Shown here one piece after another: positions 52,336 to 62,220 of a stretch of DNA of 64,000 nucleotides (position 1 is the first letter of the stretch; each line of letters opens with the position of its first letter). The notes beneath the pieces were generated by a model. That model had not been told where the DNA came from and did no database searches. It saw only the letters and a program-made list of their open reading frames with translations. Both the position numbers and the translations under genes were made by a program. The DNA lies in assembly GCF_014932895.1 (NCBI RefSeq), contig NZ_JACYOF010000007.1:62001-126000 (forward strand), given 5' to 3'. The DNA is from Bacillus thuringiensis. GTDB taxonomy: Bacteria > Bacillota > Bacilli > Bacillales > Bacillaceae_G.

Positions 52336-54054
52336 GTGGAAAACATGATAAATGAGGATAACTTTGGTTTGCAAAGGCAACCTGCTCAAAAAACAGTTGG
52401 CCAGTATCTATTTGATTGTTTAAAAATTGAGGGCATTACCGAAATTTTTGGTATCGCAGGGGACTATAATTTTACACTTCTTGATACTTTAGAGTGTTAT
52501 AAGGGTATCCGCTTTATAGAAGGTCGGAACGAACTAAATGCGGGCTATTCTGCAGATGGCTATGCAAGAATCAAAGGGTTGTCCGCTCTTATTACAACTT
52601 TTGGAGTCGGAGAACTCAGCGCTTGTAATGCTATAGCTGGAGCTAATAGTGAGAATGTGCCAATCATTCATATAGTAGGTGCGCCTCCTCAAAATGATCA
52701 AAAAGAACATAAGCTGATGCACCACACTTTAATGGATGGGAATTTTGGTGTTTTTCGCAAGATGTATGAGCAAATTACAGCATACACCGCGGTGCTTACG
52801 CCCGAAAACGCTAAAATTGAAATTCCAGCCACAATTCGAATTGCTAAAGAAAAGAAAAAGCCTGTATATCTAGTTGTGGCCGATGATTTAGTGACCAAGC
52901 CGATTAAAACCCGTGTAGAGCCAACACCCCAGCGCCCAACATCTAATTTGAAGACTCTTCATGCTGCGGTGAATCATGTCCATAAGCTACTAGATCGTGC
53001 ACATCGACCAGTTATACTGGTGGATGTAAAAACTATGCGTTTTGGTCTTCAAACGGCAGTTCAGCAACTGGCAGATATCATGAATGTTCCTGTTGCAACG
53101 ACGATGTACGGAAAGGGAGGATTCGACGAGACCCATCCAAATTATGTGGGAATGTACTTAGGATCTTTTGGAGATTCTGAAGTTCAAAATACGGTGGAAA
53201 ATGCTGATTGTATCATCGCAATTGGCATGGTATTGGCTGATACAAATACCGCGAGTTTTACTGCAAAACTGAACCAGCTAATAACCGTCAATATTCAACC
53301 AGATATGGTTAAAATTGCTGAGGCAGAGTATCGGAATGTTTTGGCTGCTGACATGTTACTTGCAATACAGAATATGGGTTATAAGGGGCAAGGTTTGGTT
53401 GGAAAATTGTCATCCCCTTACGACCAAATAAATGCTAATGTTGATGCTCCTCTAATAGCGGCCAATTATTATCCGCGTTTTCAGCACATGCTGAAAGAGG
53501 GAGACATTGTAGTTGTCGAGACCGGGACATTCTATAACGGAATGGCAGAAGTGAGACTGCCAAGCAATGTAACATATATTGGGCAAGGAGGTTGGCAGTC
53601 CATAGGTTACGCAACCCCTTCGGCATTCGGTGCTATTATGGCTGTGCCTGAACGGCGAGTGCTGCTGTTTACTGGGGACGGAGCCTTGCAGCTTACAGTT
53701 CAAGAAATTAGTACCATGCTCTATTATGAATGCAAGCCTATAATCTTTGTCTTAAATAATGATGGTTATACGATTGAAAAATATTTGAATGTAAAAACAA
53801 AAAATCAAAAGTACAATAAAATTCCTCAATGGTCTTATACTAGGATAGCGAAAGTTTTTGGAGGCGATGCGTTTACGGTTACAGTCCGTACCTACGGAGA
53901 GCTTAATCAGGCAATAAACCAGGCTGAAATAGAAAGTACTGAAAAACTCTGTATTATTGAAATGATTGTAGAAGATCCAATGGACGCACCTAGATATATG
54001 CAACAGATGCGTAATTATATGGAGAAGCAGGAAATGCAGCGTAATCAGCAATAG
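52336..54054 (+). CDS. Alpha-keto-acid (indolepyruvate/phenylpyruvate) decarboxylase
   Basis: 572 residues, ThDP-dependent. IFGIAGDYNFTLLDTL and FIEGRNELNAGYSADGYAR contain the ThDP-activating Glu; LMHHTLMDG has the His-His pair of pyruvate/indolepyruvate-type decarboxylases; the ThDP/Mg motif is GDGALQLTVQEISTML ... NNDGYTIE. It removes CO2 from aromatic or branched keto acids to give aldehydes, as in indole-3-acetate synthesis or fusel alcohol formation. GTG start with AGGGGTG. Which keto acid is preferred cannot be read here. Stand-alone gene with terminator. Confidence 0.92.
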   Translation: MENMINEDNFGLQRQPAQKTVGQYLFDCLKIEGITEIFGIAGDYNFTLLDTLECYKGIRFIEGRNELNAGYSADGYARIKGLSALITTFGVGELSACNAIAGANSENVPIIHIVGAPPQNDQKEHKLMHHTLMDGNFGVFRKMYEQITAYTAVLTPENAKIEIPATIRIAKEKKKPVYLVVADDLVTKPIKTRVEPTPQRPTSNLKTLHAAVNHVHKLLDRAHRPVILVDVKTMRFGLQTAVQQLADIMNVPVATTMYGKGGFDETHPNYVGMYLGSFGDSEVQNTVENADCIIAIGMVLADTNTASFTAKLNQLITVNIQPDMVKIAEAEYRNVLAADMLLAIQNMGYKGQGLVGKLSSPYDQINANVDAPLIAANYYPRFQHMLKEGDIVVVETGTFYNGMAEVRLPSNVTYIGQGGWQSIGYATPSAFGAIMAVPERRVLLFTGDGALQLTVQEISTMLYYECKPIIFVLNNDGYTIEKYLNVKTKNQKYNKIPQWSYTRIAKVFGGDAFTVTVRTYGELNQAINQAEIESTEKLCIIEMIVEDPMDAPRYMQQMRNYMEKQEMQRNQQ

Positions 54055-54169
54055 TCTTGAATAGCCCAGGAAGATAAGTCTAATTTTTAAAGAGAAATTC
54101 TAAAAAATTCACAGAAAAATTGTTAGGTGTATTTTAAAATATAAAGTTAATGAATGTGCGATATATTCG

Positions 54170-54213
54170 GAAAAGCGTGTTTTGAAGAAGATAATCATAA
54201 CACGCTTTTTTAT
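54170..54213 (+). terminator. Terminator after decarboxylase gene
   Basis: AAAAGCGTGTT / AACACGCTTTTTT stem. Confidence 0.88.
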
Positions 54214-54292
54214 ATTCAATTGCCTTCCTTTATTTGATACTAATAGCACAGTCCAAATCATATTCTTATAGTAGAAAGGGGTGTAAAGTTAA

Positions 54293-54451
54293 TTGATAAA
54301 AATAAAAGTTCGTTTACAACAACCCATTGTAAGTAAGATAAATCTACCCACCGTTTTGAAGACAGCTATACTTCCAGGTGAATCAATTGAAAGATTATTT
54401 ATTGCAACCCAAATAGGAGAAATAAGAACTTTTTTGGATATTCGTTCTTGA
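54293..54451 (+). pseudogene. Fragment of a PQQ-type sugar (sorbosone/glucose) dehydrogenase-like gene
   Basis: TTG start after GAAAGGGGTG. PIVSKINLPTVLKTAILPG and ERLFIATQIGEI look like the first blade of a glucose/sorbosone dehydrogenase beta-propeller; it then jumps to RTFLDIRS, as if the part between was deleted, and stops. About 52 codons of a gene normally several hundred long. Confidence 0.5.
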
Positions 54452-54476
54452 ATCTAAAATGTAAAAAATCTTAACA

Positions 54477-55706
54477 TTATAATAATGTGTATTTTTGGCG
54501 ATATTGTTTAGGCGTCATATTAGTAAATTTCTTGAAAATTTTAGTGAAATAACTTTGGTCATTAAAATTAAGCCAAGTACAAATTTCAGATAAAGAATAT
54601 GTAGTTAAAATTAAGAGTTTTTTAGCCTCTTCTATACGTTCACTTTGTACGTATTCACTTAAAGAAACGCCTACTTCTTTTTTAAAGAGATTGGATATGT
54701 AACTGGGATATATTCCTAGACTTTTAGCGAGATTATTAAGAGTGATGTCGTTATAAATATTTTTAGAAATATAGTCTAAGCAAGCGATTATAATTTTGGA
54801 ATATTTTTGAGCATTAAATTCTTTTACGCGATCAGTAAATGTGCATAAAGCATCTTCTATTAGTCGATTGACGGAGTACATGTCATCTAATTGTTCAATA
54901 GTTTGTATATATAACTCACTAAGTGAAAAAGCAATTTCTGATGGAAGATTACCTTCAATTGCATATCGAGTAGCTAATGTAATCGCAATAATACCATTGT
55001 TTTTTTGATGTCTCAGTTGACTTGTTTTGGATAAGGTAGCGGCATCTTCTTGTGGAAATGCATATGCGTATTCAATTACCTTTTCTTTATTTCCTTCCTT
55101 AATTGCTGTAAAAAATTGCTTTTCTAATGTTATATCGTAATGGTTGGAATTATTTTGTCGTCGCGATGAAATATATAGATCTGGATTTTGAATTGGATAA
55201 GAAGTTTCTTCTAACAATTTATTTTGTTTCCAAACAGAGTTTACATGTAATCGTTCATTATAAATGATGTAGTGTAACAGAATACATATATGAATTAATG
55301 TAATCTTTTTAACTGTAGGTATGGAATGATAGTAATTTAGAGCATCTTGTGCCCTATTAGTTAAATTGGACTTATTTATAAGACTATTTATCATGTCATC
55401 TGTTAATTTTGGATATGTGGAAGGACCGATTATAATTGTTCCCTCTATAGACTTATGATCTGTTATATGGATTAATCCGAAATTTTCCAAATGATCATTT
55501 CCTCTTATTAGAGGGAAATTACAAATATCATCTTTTTGAAAAAGCTTCATTAGTTGTTCTTTCTTAGAAGAAAAAAAGGGGCTAAAAATATCTTTAGAAC
55601 CAGTATGATACAGAATATCTTGATTTTTAGATACAAAATGAACAGGGATAGAAAAAATTTGGTGTATTAAATGGCAAAGTTCTTTTACATTAATAGAATC
55701 ATTCAT
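54477..55706 (-). CDS. AraC-family regulator of the pilus operon
   Basis: 409 residues. Long N-terminal sensor region (VKELCHLIHQIFSIPVHFVS, FPLIRGNDHLENFGLIHI) as in surface-protein-linked AraC regulators of Gram-positives, and a C-terminal double HTH: LNNLAKSLGIYPSYISNLFK and LSEICTWLNFNDQSYFTKIF, then MTPKQYRQK. AGAGGAGAG ribosome site. Divergent from the pilus genes, with three 20-bp-spaced motifs in between that I take as its binding sites. Same length and about 60-70 percent similar by eye to the second AraC gene at 62507. Probably an activator of pilus expression; the signal is unknown. Confidence 0.9.
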   Translation of the reverse strand: MNDSINVKELCHLIHQIFSIPVHFVSKNQDILYHTGSKDIFSPFFSSKKEQLMKLFQKDDICNFPLIRGNDHLENFGLIHITDHKSIEGTIIIGPSTYPKLTDDMINSLINKSNLTNRAQDALNYYHSIPTVKKITLIHICILLHYIIYNERLHVNSVWKQNKLLEETSYPIQNPDLYISSRRQNNSNHYDITLEKQFFTAIKEGNKEKVIEYAYAFPQEDAATLSKTSQLRHQKNNGIIAITLATRYAIEGNLPSEIAFSLSELYIQTIEQLDDMYSVNRLIEDALCTFTDRVKEFNAQKYSKIIIACLDYISKNIYNDITLNNLAKSLGIYPSYISNLFKKEVGVSLSEYVQSERIEEAKKLLILTTYSLSEICTWLNFNDQSYFTKIFKKFTNMTPKQYRQKYTLL

Positions 55707-55801
55707 TTTAACTCTCCTCTTAATTAGATTATAAATTAAGTTACATAGTACAAAAATATTCTACATAACGCTACTAAAAGTAATATAACCCCCCCATTAA
55801 T

Positions 55802-55860
55802 ACAAAATATTACATTAAATTCCACAAAAATACCATAAATTCGAAAATATTACCATAAAT
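55802..55860. promoter_or_regulatory. Three 20-bp-phased motifs in the araC-pilus promoter region
   Basis: ACAAAATATTACATTAAAT, ACAAAAATACCATAAAT and AAAATATTACCATAAAT; the TAC cores begin at 55811, 55831 and 55851. Two-helical-turn spacing puts all on one DNA face. A related triplet is upstream of the second AraC gene (63875-63920). Confidence 0.65.
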
Positions 55861-56016
55861 GTATCGATGAAATTCTTAATATTTTATGGAGTAAGTAACA
55901 TATATACATGCCAGCATAAAGGAGGGAATATTTTTCATTTCATTTTTGTTATTTACAGATTACTGGTATATGAAATGTAAGTTTGGTAGAAGAGGAGGAT
56001 AGAAGGAAAAGTCGTG

Positions 56017-59000
56017 ATGAAAAAAAACATACCGATACTTTTAACATTTTTCTTATTACTACAGTTATTTTCACCAGGATTGATATCTTTAGCAGCATCG
56101 CCGGTAAAGGGTATCGAACATAAATTACAAACAAAAGAAATGACCAATATGTGCTTAAGAGAGCATGAGGGAAAAGTAACGTTTCAGTGGCCCCTTAATA
56201 AAAAGAAAGTAGATTTTGTCATTGTGCAAGATGCAAGTGGTAGTTTTAAAGGATCTATAGGAAATGTAAAAAGTGCATTGAAAAAAATTGTAGATCAATT
56301 AGATCCACAAAATGATCGTGTTATGGTAACAAGTTATCAGGATTATAAGGGATTCAAAGGGAAATATAACAATGTATTAAACAATAGTGGGCCAGGGGTG
56401 AAAACCCTTTTACATTCCGGATTAAATAGCGGTATCCAATCAGCGAAGCAAGGGATTGATAAAATTAATCCGGATAGTGGTACACCAACTGCAAGTGGTT
56501 TGCAATTTGCTTTACAACAATATGAAAAAGAAAAAGGGGCAGATGACCCAAATCGTGAAACGATTTTCTTACTTGTAACAGATGGTGTGGCAAACGTTCA
56601 AACAGATGGATATATTCATAAAAATTCAAATCAAGTAAGTGATTGGACAGGAAAAGCTTGGTCTTCAGAGTATGAGCAGAATTATGAAAGTGCTTTAGGA
56701 GAGGTTAAAGGGAAAGCTCAAAATATAAAAGATAAAGGTTACAAATTAGTTACTGCTTTTTGGGAAAATAAAGAAACTTTAGCGGCTCCAAATCAATATT
56801 ACGATAAATATGATCGTGAAGTTGGTCCATACTCAAGGAATGCACTTCAGGGCATGGCAACGAAACCAGAATGGTTTGTTTTATCAAATGATATCGAAGA
56901 GTTTTCTAAAAAATTAATTGAGACAGTAACTCAAGTTACAAAGAAAGAAAAAGATACAATGGTTTTAGATATTTACAATGATTTGCAGGTAGAAGATGTA
57001 CAAGTATCTGGACCAAATGGATTAAAAACAAAACCTGTTGTAAAGAATAATCAAATCATTTGGGATTTAGAAGGACAACCTGAAGGAGCATACACAGTTA
57101 CTTATAAGGTGAAGGAAACAAAGCCTCAATTAAATGAATTTGATGTTGCTGGAGGATATTTACTTTCATATGACCAAAAGTTTGAAGTTCCAGTTATAAA
57201 AGCTAAATCAAATCCAAATGCAGTCAATTGTTCCAATGTGGTAACGAAGAAGGTCTCAGATTCAGATGAAAAATTAGTAGATGAAGCTTCATTAAAGGCA
57301 ATTGAAGAAGAGTTTACATATGATGTAAATTACAATTTTGGATATGATGTAGAATCAAAGAAAGAAATCATTTTGCGAGATGATTTAGAAGATATTTTAG
57401 AAGTTCTCGATACGAAATTAACGAATACAGAAGGAAAAGAAATTCAAGTAACGCCTGTGATAGATAGAGAGAAATCGATTGTTACCTATACAATTCCACA
57501 GCAAAATGGTTCTTATGCTTACCTAGCGGGCCAACAGTATAAATTAACTATTAAAGCAAAAATTAAGCGGGGTATAGGTGTCGAAATATTAAAACAATTT
57601 ATCGCGAATGGTGGGGTTCCGAATACAGCCCAATTGATTTTAGATGATAAACCATTAGAGTCGAATAAGGTTGTAGTTATTCCTCCAATTGAAGAGCCAA
57701 AGCTTCATAAAACAGTTTCAGATAGTGATGAAACAAATGTAGAAGAGGCTACTCTATCAGAAATAAAAGAAAAATTCACTTGGAATGTAGAGTATGAGTT
57801 TGGGAATACCCCAAGTACTTATGATTCCATTGTATTAAGTGATGATTTAGAAGATATTTTAGAAATCATTAATGTGAAAATCGTCAACAAAAAAGGAGAA
57901 ACAGTAAATGTTGACCCGAAGGTTGACCCGATTTCAAAAAAAGTCACAGTGGAACTTCCGAAGAAAGAGGAAAGCTATGCTTATTTAGCGGGTGAGACAT
58001 ATACAATGTATATCACATCTAAGATCGCCGATGATGCACCATCTGAAGAAATAGCAAAATATATCGCTAAAGGTGGCGTCCCAAATAAAGCAGAGCTTGT
58101 ATTAAATCAGAAACCGACAGCTTCTAATGAAGCAAAGGTTGTACCACCAACAGAAAAGCCAAAGGTAACAAAAACCGTTTCAGATTCAGATGAAAAGAAT
58201 GTAGAAAAGGCCAAACTAGAAGCAAAAAATGAAGAATTTACATGGAATGTAGATTATAAGTTTGGTAATAATACAGCAAAACTAGAGAAAGTCGTATTGC
58301 AAGATGACTTAGAAGATATACTTGATATTTTAGAAGTCAAACTGGTCGATGTGAAAGGTAAACCAATCGAAGTTACACCGCAAATTGATGAGAAGACAAA
58401 GAAAGTGACGATTGAGTTACCAAAGAGGGATGACAGTTATGCGTACTTAGCGGGACAAACGTATACCATGCATATTAAGTCAAAGATTTCAGACCATGCA
58501 TCAACTGAAGAAATAGCGAAGTATCTTGGACAAGGTGGTATACCCAATAAAGCTGAGTTAGTACTAGACAATACTCCAACGGTTTCCAATGAAGCAAAAG
58601 TTTTGCCACCAACAGAAAAGCCAAAAGTAACAAAAACCGTTTCAGATTCAGATGAAAAAGATGTAGAAAAAGCTAAACTAGAAGCAAAAAATGAAGAATT
58701 TATATGGAATGTAGATTATAAGTTTGGTAATGATACAGCAAAACTAGAGAAAGTCGTATTGCAAGACGACTTAGAAGATATACTTGATATTTTAGAAGTC
58801 AAACTAGTCGATGTAAAAGGTAAACCAATCGAAGTTACACCGCAAATTGATGAGAAGACAAAGAAAGTGACGATTGAGTTACTAAAGAGGGATGACAGTT
58901 ATGCATACTTAGCGGGACAAACGTATACCATGCATATTAAGTCAAAGATTTCAGACCATGCATCAACTGAAGAAATAGCAAAATATATCGCTAAAGGTGG

Positions 59001-59466
59001 AATTCCAAACAAAGCGGAACTTGTGCTAGATAATAAACCGACAGCTTCTAATGAAGCAAAGGTTGTACCACCCGTTGGTCAAATTGAAATTGAAAAAGTT
59101 GATGCGGAAGATACAAACATAAAACTAAAAAATGCAGTGTTTCAGATTGTTGACAAAGATGGAAAAGAAGTAGGTAAATTAACAACAGATGAAAATGGTA
59201 AGGCAACTTCTGATCAACTATTATTTGGAACATATACAATTAAAGAAGTACAAGCTCCAGATGGTTATATGTTGTTGAGAGAACCAATTGAAGTAGAAAT
59301 AACATCGAAAACACCAATCAAACAAATTCAAGTAGAAAATTCGAAGAGTGATTGGAACATACCTGAAACTGGCGGTATGGGAACAACTATTTTTTATGTG
59401 ATTGGCATTATTGTTATGGTGGCTACATTAATTGTGTTTTTCCGTAAAAGAAATAACAATTTATAG
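56017..59466 (+). CDS. bcpB: Pilus tip adhesin, BcpB-like (vWA domain, repeats, IPETG sorting signal)
   Basis: About 1149 residues, secreted and wall/pilus-linked. Signal peptide 1-30 (KKNIPILLTFFLLLQLF...LAAS). A vWA domain follows with the MIDAS sequence VQDASGSF and LLVTDGVANV, a metal-dependent adhesion fold. From about residue 405 four 154-residue units (462 bp) each begin KxVSDSDE and contain LxDDLEDIL and YAYLAGxxY; they are isopeptide-type adhesin modules. Then a Cna-B domain (GQIEIEKVDAEDTNIKLKNA) and the sorting signal IPETGG with membrane helix and Arg/Lys tail. Only 21 bp before bcpA. In B. cereus the minor pilin BcpB sits at the pilus tip. Confidence 0.88.
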   Translation: MKKNIPILLTFFLLLQLFSPGLISLAASPVKGIEHKLQTKEMTNMCLREHEGKVTFQWPLNKKKVDFVIVQDASGSFKGSIGNVKSALKKIVDQLDPQNDRVMVTSYQDYKGFKGKYNNVLNNSGPGVKTLLHSGLNSGIQSAKQGIDKINPDSGTPTASGLQFALQQYEKEKGADDPNRETIFLLVTDGVANVQTDGYIHKNSNQVSDWTGKAWSSEYEQNYESALGEVKGKAQNIKDKGYKLVTAFWENKETLAAPNQYYDKYDREVGPYSRNALQGMATKPEWFVLSNDIEEFSKKLIETVTQVTKKEKDTMVLDIYNDLQVEDVQVSGPNGLKTKPVVKNNQIIWDLEGQPEGAYTVTYKVKETKPQLNEFDVAGGYLLSYDQKFEVPVIKAKSNPNAVNCSNVVTKKVSDSDEKLVDEASLKAIEEEFTYDVNYNFGYDVESKKEIILRDDLEDILEVLDTKLTNTEGKEIQVTPVIDREKSIVTYTIPQQNGSYAYLAGQQYKLTIKAKIKRGIGVEILKQFIANGGVPNTAQLILDDKPLESNKVVVIPPIEEPKLHKTVSDSDETNVEEATLSEIKEKFTWNVEYEFGNTPSTYDSIVLSDDLEDILEIINVKIVNKKGETVNVDPKVDPISKKVTVELPKKEESYAYLAGETYTMYITSKIADDAPSEEIAKYIAKGGVPNKAELVLNQKPTASNEAKVVPPTEKPKVTKTVSDSDEKNVEKAKLEAKNEEFTWNVDYKFGNNTAKLEKVVLQDDLEDILDILEVKLVDVKGKPIEVTPQIDEKTKKVTIELPKRDDSYAYLAGQTYTMHIKSKISDHASTEEIAKYLGQGGIPNKAELVLDNTPTVSNEAKVLPPTEKPKVTKTVSDSDEKDVEKAKLEAKNEEFIWNVDYKFGNDTAKLEKVVLQDDLEDILDILEVKLVDVKGKPIEVTPQIDEKTKKVTIELLKRDDSYAYLAGQTYTMHIKSKISDHASTEEIAKYIAKGGIPNKAELVLDNKPTASNEAKVVPPVGQIEIEKVDAEDTNIKLKNAVFQIVDKDGKEVGKLTTDENGKATSDQLLFGTYTIKEVQAPDGYMLLREPIEVEITSKTPIKQIQVENSKSDWNIPETGGMGTTIFYVIGIIVMVATLIVFFRKRNNNL
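57235..59082 (+). repeat. Four tandem 462-bp coding repeats in bcpB
   Basis: Units start near 57235, 57697, 58159 and 58621 with exact 462-bp period. Units 3 and 4 are almost identical in DNA, units 1 and 2 are diverged, so the last duplication is recent. Confidence 0.85.
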
Positions 59467-59487
59467 ATTTGTAAAGGAGAAGAAACT

Positions 59488-61149
59488 ATGAAAAAAGTTT
59501 TTAGTATATTGTTAGCTTTGATAATGATGTTTTCAACATTACCTAATCTATTGGTAAATGCTGCATCAAAAGATAAAGGTTCTTTAACAATCCATAAGTA
59601 TGAACAGGAGAAAGCTCCAGAAATAAGTTTCAATAGTAAGAGTTCAGCGGATCAAGAAGTTCCTAAAGATGCAAAACCTTTGCCAGGTGTAACATTTGAG
59701 ATTAAACAAATTGCATCATTCGAAAAAATCACAAATGATGGAAAAGTTGTAAAGGAAAATATAAAGCCTGTAACGGATGCGAAACCAATTCAGTTAACAA
59801 CAAATGAGAATGGGGAAGCCGTATTTAAAGATTTACCGTTAGGACGTTACGAAGTGAAGGAAATTGCAGGGCCACCACATGTTAACTTAAACTCAAATAC
59901 GTATACAGTTGACATTCCTATGACAAATGAAAATGGTGATGTTTTAAATTATGATGTTCATATTTATCCAAAGAATGAAACAAAGCGTGGTGCTGTAGAA
60001 TTAACAAAAACAGGTGCAAAAGATAAAAAATTAGTAGGTGCGGAATTCTCTTTATTTAAAGAGGATGGAACAGAGGTGCAGAAAGGTTTAGTAACAGATG
60101 CAAATGGTAAAATTCGTGTACAAGGTTTGGAATATGGTAAATTTTATTTTCAAGAAACAAAAGCACCAGCTGGATATGTATTAGATCCAACAAAATATGA
60201 ATTTTTCATTGAACAGTCAGGCACAATTAATGAAGATGGTACAATTACGTCTGGTGTAGTCGTTAAAGTAGCAGTGAAAAACTTTGAAGAACCAACGATT
60301 GACAAAAAGATTAACGGAGATTTGGAAGCTTTACCAATTAATCCTCAAACAGATTATAATTACGATATTAAAACGTTGATTCCAGAGGATATCAAAGAGT
60401 ATAAGCATTATGTTGTAACAGATAACTTAGATAATCGATTAATGATTCAAGGTAAGCCAATTGTTAAAATTAATGGTGTAGAAGTAGATTCAAGTGTAGT
60501 AGAGGTAGCTATAGACGGTCAAAAGGTAACAGCAACAGTAAAAGATTTTTCAAAATTAGATGGTAAAAAAGAATTCCACTTACAAATTAAGGCGCAAATT
60601 AAAGAAGGCGTACCAACTGGAACAGAGATCCCAAATACAGCAAAGATTGAATTTACAAATAAACATGATGTAACTAAGGAAAAAGAGACAAAACCAGTAA
60701 TTGTTATTCCAACAACTGGGGGTATAACATTAACAAAAGTTGATGGTGAGAATAATCAAAAGCTAAAAGGCGCAGAATTTGAATTACGTGATAAAAAAGG
60801 TAATGTAGTAGTAGTGGAAGGGAAAGAAGTAAAAGGTGTATCAGATGAAAATGGTGTAATTCATTGGAATAACATTCCTTACGGAGAATACCAAGTGGTT
60901 GAAACAAAAGCACCAACATATGAGAAAGAAGATGGAACAACAGGCTCATATCAGTTATTAAAAGATCCAATTGATGTGAAAATTGATGCAGACCACAAAA
61001 CAATCAAATTAACTGTAGAAAATAATAAAAGTGGTTGGCATCTGCCTTCAACAGGTGGTGTGGGAACAATTCTCTTTACTGTAGTAGGTCTTGCATTAAT
61101 GATAGTGGCTGCCTTTATTTTCTTTAGAAGAAAGCCCCTGAACAATTAA
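59488..61149 (+). CDS. bcpA: Major pilin BcpA
   Basis: 553 residues, the length known for B. cereus BcpA. Signal peptide about 1-26; pilin motif YPKN at 160-163 with Lys162, the residue that is linked to the sorting-signal Thr of the next subunit; Cna-B-type domains with intramolecular Lys-Asn bonds (GAVELTKTGAKDKKLVGAEF, GITLTKVDGENNQKLKGAEF); sorting signal LPSTG at 519-523 followed by a hydrophobic helix and RRK tail. AAAGGAG ribosome site. It polymerises through the pilus sortase encoded next. An inverted repeat after it could lower downstream expression so that pilin exceeds sortase. Confidence 0.95.
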   Translation: MKKVFSILLALIMMFSTLPNLLVNAASKDKGSLTIHKYEQEKAPEISFNSKSSADQEVPKDAKPLPGVTFEIKQIASFEKITNDGKVVKENIKPVTDAKPIQLTTNENGEAVFKDLPLGRYEVKEIAGPPHVNLNSNTYTVDIPMTNENGDVLNYDVHIYPKNETKRGAVELTKTGAKDKKLVGAEFSLFKEDGTEVQKGLVTDANGKIRVQGLEYGKFYFQETKAPAGYVLDPTKYEFFIEQSGTINEDGTITSGVVVKVAVKNFEEPTIDKKINGDLEALPINPQTDYNYDIKTLIPEDIKEYKHYVVTDNLDNRLMIQGKPIVKINGVEVDSSVVEVAIDGQKVTATVKDFSKLDGKKEFHLQIKAQIKEGVPTGTEIPNTAKIEFTNKHDVTKEKETKPVIVIPTTGGITLTKVDGENNQKLKGAEFELRDKKGNVVVVEGKEVKGVSDENGVIHWNNIPYGEYQVVETKAPTYEKEDGTTGSYQLLKDPIDVKIDADHKTIKLTVENNKSGWHLPSTGGVGTILFTVVGLALMIVAAFIFFRRKPLNN

Positions 61150-61178
61150 TTTTTTGTAGAATGATAAGGTATGAATGT

Positions 61179-61212
61179 GAAAAGAGGACAAGCAAATTGC
61201 TTTCCTCTTTTC
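61179..61212 (+). promoter_or_regulatory. Stem-loop between bcpA and sortase gene
   Basis: GAAAAGAGG pairs with CCTCTTTTC, with inner AAGC/GCTT. No T run follows, so it is a partial terminator or an mRNA-stability element. Confidence 0.6.
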
Positions 61213-61242
61213 AACATTTCAACACATATAAAGGGGCAAGTT

Positions 61243-62064
61243 ATGAAACGTAATATTATTTTTGGAGGTATTTTTTTATTAGGACTTGGTATTTTCTTAT
61301 ACCCAACCATAAGCAATTGGCTCGCAACAAGAACGCATTATTCTCAGGTAAATTCTTATGATGAAAAAGTAAAGTCACTTCAAAAGAAAGAGCTGAAAAG
61401 ACGAGAGAAAGAGGCGAATGAGTATAATAAACAAGTTCAACCATCTACACAAACATTTTCAGATCCATTTGAAGAACAACAGAAAAACAGTGAAAAATCA
61501 TATGCGGATGCCTTAAATATAGGGGATGTTATGGGGTATGTGGAAATTCCAAAGATTAAAGTGAAACTGCCAATCTATCAAGGGACTTCCGAGGAAGTTT
61601 TGAGTCGCGGAGTAGGGCATTTGGATAAGTCATCATTGCCAATAGGTGGAGATAGTACACACACCGTTTTAACAGGGCACCGAGGATTGCCTTCTGCAGT
61701 GTTATTTACGGATTTAGATAAAATGAAAGAATCGGATGTTTTCTATATTCATTCATTAGATAAGGTTCTTGCTTATCAAGTAGATCAAATTAAAACTGTA
61801 TTACCAAGTGAAATAGATGATTTATTAATTGAAAATGGTCAGGATTATGCTACATTGCTTACTTGTACGCCTTATGGGGTTAATACACATAGATTGTTAG
61901 TAAGAGGACACCGAATACCATATGAACAAAAAGAAAAAGCAATAACTCCTGAGCCATCTATGTTAGATGATTCGAAGGTTATTGCTTCAATAGCTGCTAT
62001 TTTAGTTGCCGTGATACTCCTTATTCTCATAAAAAGACGAAAGCAAAAGAAAGTAAAAAAATAA
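61243..62064 (+). CDS. srtD: Class C pilus sortase
   Basis: 274 residues, membrane transpeptidase. N-terminal membrane helix (NIIFGGIFLLGLGIFLYPTI) and C-terminal helix before KRRKQKK; lid motif SDPF at 73-76 that covers the active site in class C sortases; His146 in LTGHRGLP, Cys208 in TLLTCTPYGVNTHR and Arg217. It cleaves LPSTG of BcpA and IPETG of BcpB and joins subunits through Lys162. AAAGGGG before the ATG at 61243 decides the start over the longer frame, whose first part lies in the stem-loop. The next gene is a broken second sortase. Confidence 0.95.
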   Translation: MKRNIIFGGIFLLGLGIFLYPTISNWLATRTHYSQVNSYDEKVKSLQKKELKRREKEANEYNKQVQPSTQTFSDPFEEQQKNSEKSYADALNIGDVMGYVEIPKIKVKLPIYQGTSEEVLSRGVGHLDKSSLPIGGDSTHTVLTGHRGLPSAVLFTDLDKMKESDVFYIHSLDKVLAYQVDQIKTVLPSEIDDLLIENGQDYATLLTCTPYGVNTHRLLVRGHRIPYEQKEKAITPEPSMLDDSKVIASIAAILVAVILLILIKRRKQKKVKK

Positions 62065-62163
62065 AGTGATAGTGCGTGCTGAATATATGAAGAGAATATT
62101 ACTCAGCGGGATACTTTTTGTTTTCGGGTTAGGGGTATTTCTATATCCACCCGTTTCGAATTA

Positions 62164-62215
62164 CAGCCCTTCCCGAATGAGAAAGCCCATCGCCTTTAGG
62201 CATGGGATGAAAGTG
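62164..62215 (+). mobile_element. IS200/IS605-type right-end relic
   Basis: CCGAATGAGAAAGCCCATCG with the hairpin GCCCATCGCC-TTTA-GGCATGGG and ATGAAAGTGAGG after it; this pattern recurs at the ends of TnpB-carrying IS elements in Bacillus. It marks the break point of the second sortase gene. Confidence 0.55.
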
Positions 62216-62220
62216 AGGTT

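Noticed and set aside
55917..55990. AAAGGAGGG with a possible short leader ORF before bcpB
   Set aside because: No start codon lies at proper distance; only ATA or a distant TTG would open the frame.
57235..59082. Regular repeats taken as a possible CRISPR array
   Set aside because: The period is 462 bp, the repeats are in one open frame and code for adhesin modules; no short repeat-spacer pattern exists anywhere in the window.
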